From positions 28,320,061 through 28,384,060 of the forward strand of contig NC_030853.1 of NCBI RefSeq assembly GCF_000208745.1: 64,000 bases of DNA. The letters run 5' to 3'. This document shows positions 44,830 to 55,929 of this stretch, one piece after another. Made by a program: the position numbers and the translations under genes. The stretch's first letter is position 1. Every line of letters starts with the position of its first letter. The notes below the pieces were generated by a model that saw only the letters and a list, made by a program, of their open reading frames with translations, was not told where the DNA came from and ran no database searches. The stretch comes from Theobroma cacao (Eukaryota > Streptophyta > Magnoliopsida > Malvales > Malvaceae).

Positions 44830-47530
44830 GAAAACTTAGTGCAATATTAATTTTCGATTCTTCTTTTTTTTCTTTCCTTTTCTTTTTGAGTAGTATAATT
44901 AATAATAGATTTTTGAAAGCTAAAAAAAGCAAGTATCTTTATGAACTTTGAATTTTATTCGTGCTTGAATGACAAAAAGGAAACACTCGGAATTAGGCGG
45001 GGAAAACAGATGGAAGCTATGAATTAGATTCCACATGAAAATGAGGAGACAAGCTCCAACTGTAATGGTGGGAGTAGCTCAACTTACTCAAATTAATTAG
45101 TGCTAGTATTTCCACTAGGAGGGCACACATTAAATCTGCAGCTGAATAATTCACTATCACCAAGTTTTGTTTCATTTTCTTACCGATGCCTTCTTTTCTC
45201 TTAACTGCTCCCTTACTTACTCTACACTTGGGTGGTCAAGTGTAGATAGGTAAAGGGTTTTGAGTTTTGACCCTGAACACAAAAAGATAATTGAGCATGC
45301 ATTTCGTTGCAACTTGTACTAAAGTTGGATGATGGTATCAAGAGGACAGCTGGGTCAAGGAAGGTTGAAAATGTCGCAACCTTGCTCCGATCAACCAAAA
45401 GTGGAAGGAATTCTATTTTAATTCATTTCTATCCCCGAAGAAAGAGAATTGTAGGTGTACCCATTTAGCAAAAAATAAGAAAGAGAGATGGTATCCTGTT
45501 CAAACTTTGTCTCTTAGCCTTACCCATTCTCATTCCTACTAAAATTGAAACCGATTGGCATGTCTCGTTAGAGAAGATGCGGCGACACGTGATGCTATTC
45601 TTGACGGACGAGGAAAACACATTTTCAACGTGCACGTCGGTAAGACAGATTTTTGGTTGACTGTTTATTTCCCAAAGTATACTTACCGATTTATGGTTCT
45701 ATTCAAGGGGTGTCCTCTCTTTTAAATAAATATGTAATTAGAAATTGATATAATATTTAAAAAATTTAAATAAATTTTTATATTTTTATTATATTCAATT
45801 AAGTTTTTATATTTTTATTTTGAATCAAATAAATTTTTATATTTTTATTTTAAATCAAATAAGATTTTGTGATTAATGATTGATTTAATCAAAATATATT
45901 TATCATTTCATGTCGTATAATGCTAACATGGTATATTAAAATATTATAATTGATATGACATGATATACTAATTTGACATAATAACATAATTATGATAATA
46001 TTTTTTATCTTTACATCAATATTATATTAATATCATATGAATATAAAATAATAAGTGATATTTTGATTAATAATAATTTATTAATTATTAATTATAAAAT
46101 GTATTTAATTTAAAATTAAATATAAAAATTTAATTGTATGTAATAAAAATTAAATATTTATTTAAATTTTTTAAAATAAATTTTAAAAAAAATTTAAACC
46201 GAATGGCTTTGTAAATCGACTTTGAAACTGGGTCTAAAGCCCATACAAGGGGCCGATCGAATGGAAACAGAAAATATTAGAAGAACAACTCGGACGTGGA
46301 ATGTACTTCAAGAGCACCTTTACAAGGAAAATGACTTAACCACCATCAAATGTCAATGGTCAACCCTATCAAGTTTACACTCCGAGTCAACATTTTTCGA
46401 TAGTATAGAAAGACATTATAACTTCAAATTTCATTTGTTTTTTTATAAACGGATGAACCTTTTTAAAACTCCATATGATTGATATGTCATATATTTGTAA
46501 TTTTAATAATCTTACATTGAAGTTATAAATGGATTCAAGTTGTTGAAAAAATAAAATAATTATTTAATTAAAAGTAAAGAACATTGATATTTTTATTTTT
46601 GACTCTAATTCAACGTGTAAGCCTATTAATTTTTAAAATGCAAAATTCGTTCTAAATGTGTAAATAATGTCAATGTCGAAATGTTTAAAATATTTTTTTT
46701 TTCACTTTTTCTTTATCTCATGTCAGTTAGCGGTGCTCCCTTACACTGGCCACCTCATAGTTGAATTTGACTCGTAAAATGCTAGATTTGACTAGATCTT
46801 CACAAGGGACCACGAGATCTAGCCACGCAGCCCAAATCTCGGGATTTGGTGCTCTCCTTGAGAGCAGCATGCGCTTTTTAGGGGAGCGTCACCGATAGCA
46901 GCATGGTAGCATTAAGAGCCTCTTTTTTTTTCAGAAAAAAGAGAGAAATTTTAAAAAATTTAAAAAAAATAAAAATTTAAAATAAAAATAAAATTATTTT
47001 AAAAATATTATTACATCATCAAGCTAATTAAAATATTGACGGTTAATTGACGGCAAAACTTATATGTCTAACAAATTTTTTTTTGAATTGACTATTCATT
47101 TTGAAAATTAATAGACTCATATTTAATTATGATAAAAATTTGAAAGTGTTAATGTATTTAATCACTTTGATTTTTTTTTTAATTAAAAACTTTTTCCGAT
47201 TGCTTAATATGAAAACACTTCAAGGAAGAAAGTTGGAAGGGAAGCATGCAAAATTGTAAGTTAAGGCTAAATTTTTGTTATTCTTTTTTCATGGAAGTAA
47301 AATAAGATGATTTTATCATAAATTCAATTAAAAACAATAGGACTAATAAAAGATACCATAGTTTCAAATGTTTTTTCCTTGGGCTAATTGGATATCTGAG
47401 TGTTTTTCATTCTAGTATTTATCCAATAACTTAGGACCTAGAACCTAACTGAGTCCAATGTTTTTCAACAAAGCCCAGCTAAGCACAACCTGCTATTCAA
47501 ACCTTTAATGGGTACTATCAGCCCATCATA
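44830..47530. repeat. Pump-upstream module, copy 2
   Basis: Same ordered landmarks as copy 1 and closest to copy 3 (GATTCCACATGAAAATGAGG, GTAATGGTGGGAGTAGC, AGAAGATGCGGCGACACGTG). It is expanded by an AT-rich insertion at about 45,750-46,200 and a GC-richer piece of unknown origin at 46,720-46,915. It ends with GGGCTAATTGGAT, GAGTCCAATGTT and AACAAAGCCCAGCTAAGCA, which also end copy 3. Confidence 0.7.
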
Positions 47531-47718
47531 AACAAAACTACTTTTTCCCCTTTTTTTTTTGATGTAAAGTTAATTATTTCAGTAATCTGCACAGATGAAG
47601 ATGCTAAAAATATAAATTAGTTTACAAGAATTAATGGACTGCTGATCATTTCTAACAATTTACTCAAAAAATTACAAAAAAAAATAACAATAAGCAGCAA
47701 TTCTGATTTCATGATGTC

Positions 47719-50700
47719 CTACTTCCTCCATTTGAGATAGCTAAAAAAGGGTTTCTCTGGAACTGGAATGTACTTGACAACCCAACCAATGGGCCAAGAC
47801 ACGGCCGCAAATCCACTGCAGGCACCCCACTGGCCCCAATTCAACCTCTCCGTATCTGCAAACTTCTTCAGAAATTCAACCATCACCACTTGAAGAAGAA
47901 TTGTTATCCCGATGATCCCCATAAACAACTTATTCTTGTGTATGCCCTCAAATACGTTCTTCTTTTCCAGCTTCCTAGCGTTAAATTCGTTGAACACTTG
48001 GCAAAGGACAAAAATATTGAAGATCAAGGTATCATTTACCTTCTCTGTTACGCCAAAGATTGATTCACCTCTGAATTGTAAGGTAAGAAGCACAGCTATC
48101 TGGTATAAAGCTTGTGCAAGTAGGTTCCTCCACATGATATTTGTGATGAGTGGCTTTGTTCGACCAACGGGTGGTTTCTCCATCAACTCCTTTGTAGGCC
48201 GCTCTGTAGCAAGAGCCAGAGCACCCAATGTGTCCATAATCAAGTTCACCCACAATAACTGGACCGCTGTTAGAGGAACTTCACCTGCTGAAACTGCTGC
48301 TACAAAGTTAATACAAAGTGCAGCAACATTTACCGTGAGCTGGAATTGAATGAATTTCTGGATGTTGATATAGACGCATCTTCCCCACCTCAAGACTGTG
48401 GCAACAGAAGCGAAATTATCATCCAAGATGACAATGTCTGAGCTCTCTTTCGCCACTTCAGTTCCCTGAATTCCCATGGACAGTCCTATATCTGCTTCCT
48501 TGAGTGCCGGTGCATCATTTGTGCCATCACCAGTGACTGCAACTACATGCCCTTTCTGTTTCAAGCACTGTACCATAAGAAGCTTATCAAAAGGAGAGGA
48601 TCTTGCCATCACTCGGATTTTGTCAACTTTCTCCATCCTCTCTCGTGGTGTATAATTTCTGAATTCCTCGCCTTCTACCACCACACCACTGGACATGTCG
48701 TCACCAGGCCTGAGAATCCCACATTCAGTAGCTATAGCTCTTGCAGTGAAAACATTGTCGCCGGTAATCATTTTGATGTTTACTCCAGCATATTGGCAAT
48801 CTTCCACAGCTTTCTTCACTCCAGGTCTGCATGGATCCTTTATGCCCACCAGTCCTAACAGGGTCAAGCTGTCTTCTTTAACCTTTTTCTGCTCTTTTAG
48901 ATTTCCATACTCTTCTTCTGGAACTTGTTTATGGGCAAAAGCAATGCACCTGAGGGTGCTCGCTGCCATTCCTTGAATAATTTGCTCAAATTTCATCCTT
49001 TCGCTATCATTGAGATCTTTCACGATTCCAGAAGCATCGTAGTAGCTTGAGCACATTGCTAGAATCATCTCCGCGGCTCCTTTCCAGTGAACATGGACAG
49101 TGTCAGCCCCATTCTTCCCAATCAAAACCCCACTCCTTTTTTTCTGAGAATTGAAGGCTTCAACTTGTAGTATCGCACAACTCTGCTTCATTTTCTCCAT
49201 ATCCATATTCAGTTCCAAGACAGCCCAAGAAAGGATTGCCTTTTCTGTAGGAGTACCTGAGAACTCGAATTCTGATCCTGAAGAAGCTCTGTAAACATTT
49301 CCAGTTGTGTTTAAAGCAACTCCCTGATGGATCAAGTCAACAACAAATGGAGAAATTGAAGAAGCACCCTCTTCCATAGATTTTTGGCCGAGCCAAAATT
49401 TGGTCACTTTCATTTGGTTGAGCGTGAGAGTGCCTGTTTTGTCGGTGCAAATTGTGGTGGCAGAGCCCATTGTCTCACAGGCAGAGAGCTTTCTTACCAT
49501 TGCTTGATCTGCCATCATTCTCTTCATCGAATAGGCAAGAGTCAGTGTGACAGCTAGTGGCAGTCCTTCTGGAATTGCGACTACAACAATGGTAACAGCG
49601 GCAGCTACGATTCCAACAACAGCATTTATTATATCATCGGCCTTTGTCTTGTTTCCATTGAACTCCCGGTTTCCATTCTCATCTGTTGTATTGCCTGTGA
49701 AGTAACGAACCAACAAAACGACAAGAACCAGGAACGCAACTGCTAAGCCAACCTTACCAATTGATGAGGTCAGCCTGTTTAAACGAGCTTGTAAGGGCGT
49801 CTGTTCGTTAGTGTCCCGGCCGATTTGGCTCATCATTTGGCCCCACATAGTATTCATTCCAACCGAAGTGACAAGCATCCGAGCGTACCCATCAGCCACC
49901 TTGGTCCCTGAAAACAAGAACGGATTTTGGCTGCGATTTACCTCGACATGGTCACTTTCCCCGGTCATGCTCGATTCATCAACTTGCAAGGAATGTCCTT
50001 CTAAGAACAATCCATCAGCAGGAACTTGGTCTCCAATCTTTAGGCAAACAATGTCTCCAACAACTATATCAAATATTGAGATTTGTTGGCGCCGACCTCC
50101 TCGTACAACATCAATCTGAATATTGTTGCTGACTTTTGATAACTTGTCAAACTGTCTGTTTTGCCTATAGTTACTTATAGCAGAAACTGCAATGACAAGA
50201 AAGACAGCTACAAAAATGCTTCCACCGTCATACCAACCTTCTTTGAGTCCATGTTCTTTGATTCCGAAGCCAAGTGAAAGTGCTGCACATCCTAAAAGAA
50301 TCATTATAGTAAGGTCTTTAAAAGCTTCAATGACAAAATGGAAAAAGCTCTTTGTTGGCGGTTTCTTATACGTGTTGGAACCGAATGCTTCATGTCGGTG
50401 AGCAATGTCCTCGGTGCTGCCAGAAATGCCGACCTGGGTGTTGGTTCCAAGAGCAGAAGCCACACCATCAACCCCATCAAGTTTCTGCAACCAATCGATT
50501 TTTTTCTCTTTGACTACCTCAATGAGAGTTGTTTGATCAACTTGGAAAAGACTGTTTTCTTGTGTAACAGTGAGTGAAACATGAGATGAGGAGCGATGAA
50601 TATCCTTGGTTTTTGCTTTGGCTGCTGGAGGCTTGATGACAAGGGATGAAAAGGTTCTAGAACAATAAATGGTAGTGAAAATGGTGTGCCATTTCTTTTT

Positions 50701-50775
50701 GGGTTTGCTAAGGGTGGCAGGTACATGGATTATCCATTCAATGCCAAGCAAGTTTGAGCGGAGAATGGTTGTCAT
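47719..50775 (-). CDS. ACA12: Autoinhibited Ca2+-ATPase, ACA12/13 type, copy 2
   Basis: Intronless, 1,018 residues, the same length as copy 1 with no indels. First ATG in frame is at 50,775; the few codons further upstream have no ATG. TGES, PEGLP, DKTGT, KGAAE, TGDN and TGDGTND are intact at the same positions as copy 1, and the calmodulin-binding candidate KPKKKWHTIFTTIY is unchanged. Differences cluster in residues 49-126, between that segment and the first membrane helix (for example NFDT at 92-95 becomes KIDW, and VILHPP at 58-63 becomes DIHRSS), while the membrane and catalytic domains are nearly identical. No disabling change is seen, so both pumps should be functional. Downstream and upstream flanks are also duplicated. 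ACA12 and ACA13 cannot be told apart here. Confidence 0.95.
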   Translation of the reverse strand: MTTILRSNLLGIEWIIHVPATLSKPKKKWHTIFTTIYCSRTFSSLVIKPPAAKAKTKDIHRSSSHVSLTVTQENSLFQVDQTTLIEVVKEKKIDWLQKLDGVDGVASALGTNTQVGISGSTEDIAHRHEAFGSNTYKKPPTKSFFHFVIEAFKDLTIMILLGCAALSLGFGIKEHGLKEGWYDGGSIFVAVFLVIAVSAISNYRQNRQFDKLSKVSNNIQIDVVRGGRRQQISIFDIVVGDIVCLKIGDQVPADGLFLEGHSLQVDESSMTGESDHVEVNRSQNPFLFSGTKVADGYARMLVTSVGMNTMWGQMMSQIGRDTNEQTPLQARLNRLTSSIGKVGLAVAFLVLVVLLVRYFTGNTTDENGNREFNGNKTKADDIINAVVGIVAAAVTIVVVAIPEGLPLAVTLTLAYSMKRMMADQAMVRKLSACETMGSATTICTDKTGTLTLNQMKVTKFWLGQKSMEEGASSISPFVVDLIHQGVALNTTGNVYRASSGSEFEFSGTPTEKAILSWAVLELNMDMEKMKQSCAILQVEAFNSQKKRSGVLIGKNGADTVHVHWKGAAEMILAMCSSYYDASGIVKDLNDSERMKFEQIIQGMAASTLRCIAFAHKQVPEEEYGNLKEQKKVKEDSLTLLGLVGIKDPCRPGVKKAVEDCQYAGVNIKMITGDNVFTARAIATECGILRPGDDMSSGVVVEGEEFRNYTPRERMEKVDKIRVMARSSPFDKLLMVQCLKQKGHVVAVTGDGTNDAPALKEADIGLSMGIQGTEVAKESSDIVILDDNFASVATVLRWGRCVYINIQKFIQFQLTVNVAALCINFVAAVSAGEVPLTAVQLLWVNLIMDTLGALALATERPTKELMEKPPVGRTKPLITNIMWRNLLAQALYQIAVLLTLQFRGESIFGVTEKVNDTLIFNIFVLCQVFNEFNARKLEKKNVFEGIHKNKLFMGIIGITILLQVVMVEFLKKFADTERLNWGQWGACSGFAAVSWPIGWVVKYIPVPEKPFFSYLKWRK

Positions 50776-50976
50776 GAATAGAAACACCCCGAATAAGGGA
50801 AAACGAAGAAGAAGAAGAAGAAGAAAAAAGAGTATGCAAAAAAAAGATGATAGACTATAAACGAAACGACAATGTGTACTGTTTGGTTCACAGATATCTT
50901 TTAGCTAGTACTTTGATTGTGATTTGTTCACCAAAAAACGTAACCTGATATCGGAAAAAGAGAAATGCTGTCTGGC

Positions 50977-51039
50977 TTTATAGGTCTATGCAGCGTATAG
51001 TTCCTGCGGTATTCTAATTTCTTTGTCCATTCCACGCGT
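50977..51039 (-). promoter_or_regulatory. TATA box and CGCG box of Ca2+-ATPase copy 2
   Basis: On the minus strand, ACGCGT (51,034-51,039) precedes TATAAA (50,977-50,982), about 205 bp before the ATG. The flanking CCACGCGTTG matches the first pump's CACGCGTTG, though the distance to the TATA box has grown from 13 to about 50 bp. Confidence 0.45.
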
Positions 51040-52170
51040 TGTGTACTGTTTTCCTTAATCTATTGTTCGGAACTTTTCTTAGACTTAAAGAAACGTTTCT
51101 CGGAAGTTTACATGCAAATTCCTTGAACCAACTTCCTGAAATCTCTCGCTTCGTATATTTTTGTACGTGGTGTATCCTCATCAAATTCATCTCACATAAT
51201 TAGGAATTAATCAAATCTTTTTAATTAATTGAAAAACTATTGAATATTAATAAAAAAATAAAAAAAATTTCATAGAAAACAATATTTTCTTTTAAACTTT
51301 TTTAGATAAAATAATAAAAAACAATCAATGTACTATCAAAATAATAAAAATCTCCACTAATAAATCCATCTTATCAGTAACTGCTATAACTATTTTAAAG
51401 ATTTCATATAAAAAAGAATTACTTCCATACAATTTTACTCTAACATATTTTAAGAAACATCTTTAACAAAATTTTCAGAAACCAATTGGAACTCATCAAT
51501 TTTTATGCAACAGACAATTGAATAAATTGTAATTGAGAGAATCCAAAAAAAAATTAGCAAAAACAAATTAATTAAATCTGTAAGAGGAAAGTGAAATTTG
51601 AATTAAATAGATTTTGACTTGAATTTCTTTATCCAAATATGGTGTCTTTATTTTTTATTATATATAGCTCAATTTAAAATTAAATATTATATAGTTCAAT
51701 ATGAAATATCTTAACTGAGCTCATTAAGCAAATAAAAATCTTGGGCTCTAAGATTCCAAATAGACCAACAATTTGGATATTGCAACTTGTTTTATTTTTG
51801 GGTATTGAAAATACAAATTTAATCAATAATAATATGTAGGGAATAATAATAATGTTTAACTAATGCACACATGTGAAGCATTAATGCTGGCTTTGGATTG
51901 TAGATGGAGGAAGAAGAGCCCAGGCTTCCTTTCTAATAAATAGAGGGGGAAAATGTGTCGGCTTGATCTTGTGTATTTGTTTGAAAAAAAAAAGGAAAAA
52001 AAAAACCGCTTTCAGATTTCTTACCAATCTGTAAAGCTAGTCATATAATAATTTAAAATCATGTACATATTGTTATGATCATAAAAATATTGATTCCCAT
52101 GGTGAGGAATGCAGATTTTGACTAATGTGGTAGCATATAGTCTATAGTCTATAGTTTTATCAACGAATTG
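51040..52170. other. Non-coding DNA upstream of Ca2+-ATPase copy 2
   Basis: AT-rich, no coding region seen. It shares the segment at 51,880-52,130 with 44,500-44,760, part of the segmental duplication. Confidence 0.55.
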
Positions 52171-53220
52171 GAGTGGAAAGTACCATGTTAGAGAATATAA
52201 ATTAGTATATTTTAGAGCTAGCTGATCAAATTAATTACATAATACTACAAAGCTTAGCACAAATATGAAGTTTAGGGAAGGCACATCATGATCAATTTCT
52301 CTGAAAATTTAGTTCAATATTAATATTTAATTTTTTTTGTTTTATAATTGAGAGAAAGAAAATTCGAACTCTATTCTTTATATAAAAAAATTATGTACCA
52401 ATTAATGAATTAAACGTTCGGGTGTCATTTTCTTTTTGAATAGTATAATATTCGATTCTTGAAGGCTTAAAAAAAGTAATAAGCTTTTGTGAACTTTGAA
52501 TTGGATTCGTGTTTGAATGACAAAAAGGAAACACTAGGAACTGGACAGGAGAAACGGGTGGAAGCTAGGAATTAGATTCCACATGAAAATGAGGAGAAAA
52601 GCTCCAACTGTAATGGTGGGAGTAGCCCAACTTACACAAAATAATTAGTCCTGGTAATTTAACTATGAGGGCACACATTAAATCTGTGCACCCAGTTCCG
52701 CTTGTCAATGAATTTGAGTGGAAACTACCATGTTGGAGAATATAAATTAGTACATTTAAGAGCTAGCTGATCAAATTAATTACATAATACCACACAAAGC
52801 TTAGCACAAATATGTAGTTTAGGGAAGGCACACCCTGATCAATTCTTCTGAAACTTTAGTTCAACATTAATATCTGATTTTTTTTTTATAATTGAAAAAA
52901 AAAACAATTTAAACTTTATTCTTTAAGTAGAGAAATTATATACTAATCAATGAGTCAAATGTTCGAGTTTTTTTTTTAAAATATAATATTTGATTTTTGA
53001 AAGCTAAAAGAAAAGTATCTTCATGAACTTTGAATTTGATTCGTGTTTGAATGACATAAAGGAAACACTAGGAATTAGACAGGAAAAAAGGGTGGAAGCT
53101 ATGAATTAGATTCCACATGAAGATGAAAAGAAAAGCTCCAATAGTAATGGTGGGAGTAGCCCAACTTACTCAAATTAGTTAGTCCTGGTAATTTAACTAT
53201 GAGGGAACACATTAAATCTG
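52171..53220. repeat. Direct tandem repeat, period about 0.54 kb
   Basis: GAGTGGAAAGTACCATGTTAG at 52,171 recurs as GAGTGGAAACTACCATGTTG from 52,716. Homology continues through AGAGCTAGCTGATCAAATTA, AAGCTTAGCACAAATATG, GATTCCACATGAA and ACACATTAAATCTG at 52,677 and 53,211. It lies inside pump-upstream module copy 3 and is a local duplication that the other module copies lack. Confidence 0.8.
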
Positions 53221-54210
53221 CAGCTGAATAGTTCACTATCTCCATTTTTTCTTACTATGGCCTTCTGGTTTAGAGTAGATAGGCGAAGGGTTCTGAGTTT
53301 CGACCCTGAACATGAAGAGATAGTTGAGCATGCATATTGTTGTAACTTGTACGTAAGTTGGATGATGATATCGATAGGAAGGTTGAAACAGTGATGAAGA
53401 TCGCAACCTAGTTTCTTCTATCAACCAAAGTTGAAGGAATTCTATTTTAATTCATTTCTATCCCCAAAGAATGGGAATTGTTGGTGTCCCCATTTAACAA
53501 ACTTTGAAAAAGAGAGATTGTACTTTGTTCAAACTTTCTGGCTTAGCCTTATCCCAAAGTGAAACCGATGGGCATGCCGCGTTAGAGAAGATGCGGCGAC
53601 ACGTGATGGTATTCTTTGCCTACGTACGTTAATTATATTGACTTGGTCAATATTTGCTCTTCCTCGAATATGCTTACCAATTAATGATCTAATCGCAGGG
53701 TCTCCTCTCTTTGTAAATCAACTTGGAAAAAAACTGGGTTCAAACATTTGATCATTTTAGCAGTACCAGCCTGGGTCTAAAGCCCAAACAATGGGGTGAG
53801 CAAATAGAAGCAGAAGATCATACAAGAAACAACTTTGGACGTGGAATGGACTCTAAGGGTTCCTTTAGTCCTTTACTATGACATTTTATGTCTTTAAGCA
53901 ACACTGCAAACATGGAATAAAGAGACATTATCACTTCAACTCTTCTTCTTCTTCTTTTTTTTAACTAGTGAACCATATTAAAACTCTGTTTGACTGATAT
54001 ATTTGATGTCTGTTATATGTTTTTGAATTTTTATTTATTTTTATTCCTTTCTATTCATATTTCTCTGGGCTAATTGGATCTGAGTGTTTTGCATTGCTAG
54101 TAATTTTCTAATAACACAGGACCTAAGGCCCAATTGAGTCCAATGTTGTTCAACAAAGCCCAGCTAAGCATAAGCTGCAATGTTAAATGGGTTTTATCAA
54201 CCCATCATAC
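52280..54210. repeat. Pump-upstream module, copy 3
   Basis: Homologous to 44,830-47,530 and 42,720-44,030 in the same order, including AGAAGATGCGGCGACACGTG near 53,588 and the ending block GGGCTAATTGGATCTGAG to CCCATCATA at 54,060-54,210. It marks the right end of the segmental duplication that carries the second pump. Confidence 0.72.
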
Positions 54211-55929
54211 AATAATCGGAAGTCCAATAATTATTTTAAAATCGGAGGTTGTTTTTTGTGAATAAGTAAACCATAATATCCAAATTCAATTTAATATAGA
54301 TTTCTAGTCAATGATTAGTTCACACTTCCATCCATTGTGAACTTAAGAGCAATTTCCATTTATTTGTTTATTTTTTGTCACAAGAATACTACTAAACAAG
54401 GATGATTAGTTGATTCATGTCACCTAAAAGATATGGAGAGCCATTCTGTTCCAATAGGGTGACCAAAAGCCCCTTAATTTCCGTGCACAAGCTTTACTAA
54501 TTTACTTTGATTAGAGGGAAATGGCAGAGTCACTACCCCCCAGATGGTACAATCATTTCAATGGCTAATCTTTTGTTAAAGAAGTGATTATGGTGGATAT
54601 CCACCCACCATCCCTGTCATTCCCCTCAATGAGAAAAAGAAGATGGAAGGGTCCTCTTACTTAGCTTTTGAGCTTGTTCAAAGGTAAAGGTTTATAAAAG
54701 CAAATACACAACCATGATGAGTTTAGCATTAAAATATACATGTCCTTAACCACCCTGCTGCAACAAGAACAAGCTTTAAGACCAAGATATCTTTGAAGAA
54801 CAGACCCACCCTGTTCATGGCCTTATCAGAACAATTATTCCATACCCATTACAGGGTAAAGATTAGTTAGGTCACCTAAAGCTGGCCAATCCCAGATCAA
54901 CATATTGCTTAAACAAGCCAATAGATATAATCTTCATTTTGGATACCTCCCAATCTGACAATAGACTACTTCATCTGGACCATAAAAGTTACAAAGTTTG
55001 CTGGGTTTTTTTAGTTGTCTTTGGATTCTAATCATGTCCCTTTGGCCATCTTTTGATCATAAGGGTCAGCTGTGGACAGCCATGTAGGTCCTTTCTCTAT
55101 ATGCTTTATCAATGTTCAGACTAAAATGAGGAGATGATCTGAGAAAAATAAGGCTTTTTATTATATTTTTCTTAAATGTCTAAGATCAGCCGACCTAAAA
55201 TCCAACTCATTTATGTTCCAACATGTTTCTGCTTGGCAAAATATAAAAGGTATCCTAAAAAAACACTACAGCAGGCGGCGTTATGTACCTGTTCCTAGGA
55301 CTAACAAATTGAGAACATGCCATCTAAACACCTCTATTGCATATCTACATGCAGACATGAATGCCTAGAAAGTTTAGACTAACCTATTTGTTCTTCCGAG
55401 ATTACCTACAACTGGGAATAATCCTATTTAAGAAATCAGCTCAACATTAAATTTTATGTCCAAGACAGTAATAGGTAGATTTGAGTCGCCGACGGTGAAC
55501 ATTAAATAGTTAATGTTGTTCTAACGGATAGCACTCCTATAAAGTTTTATGGTCCCTGAATGTCAATGTCACACAAAAAAGAAAGGAGAATAAGGCAAAT
55601 GTTGTGCTACCTTTAGTCAGATATATCAATTAGGCTGACAGGTGACCCGACTCAGGCTTATGCTTTAAGCAATACCAATGAAGTAACCAATTCATCAACT
55701 GCTCTAACACCCTGGCAGGCTCACAGAAATCTAGCTGTACTCAAATGTTTATAGTTACTTGCATGTGAATATCATCATCATAATGGTAAGGTTTTTTGGA
55801 CACCGTTTATCTTGAATCAGGCTCCCTTTAGTTCATATAGTTCAACTGGAAAGCGTCTGGCTATCATAGTGGACTACCCCAAGCATTGATCTAACTGCTT
55901 CATTATATTCAGGGCTTGGTGAATTGAAC
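54211..55929. other. Region upstream of the exon-repeat gene
   Basis: No coding region is seen. It should hold the promoter and 5' UTR of the gene starting at 55,930. TTATATTCAG just before 55,912 looks like a 3' splice site, so an intron in the 5' UTR is likely; the non-coding first exon could not be placed. Confidence 0.45.
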
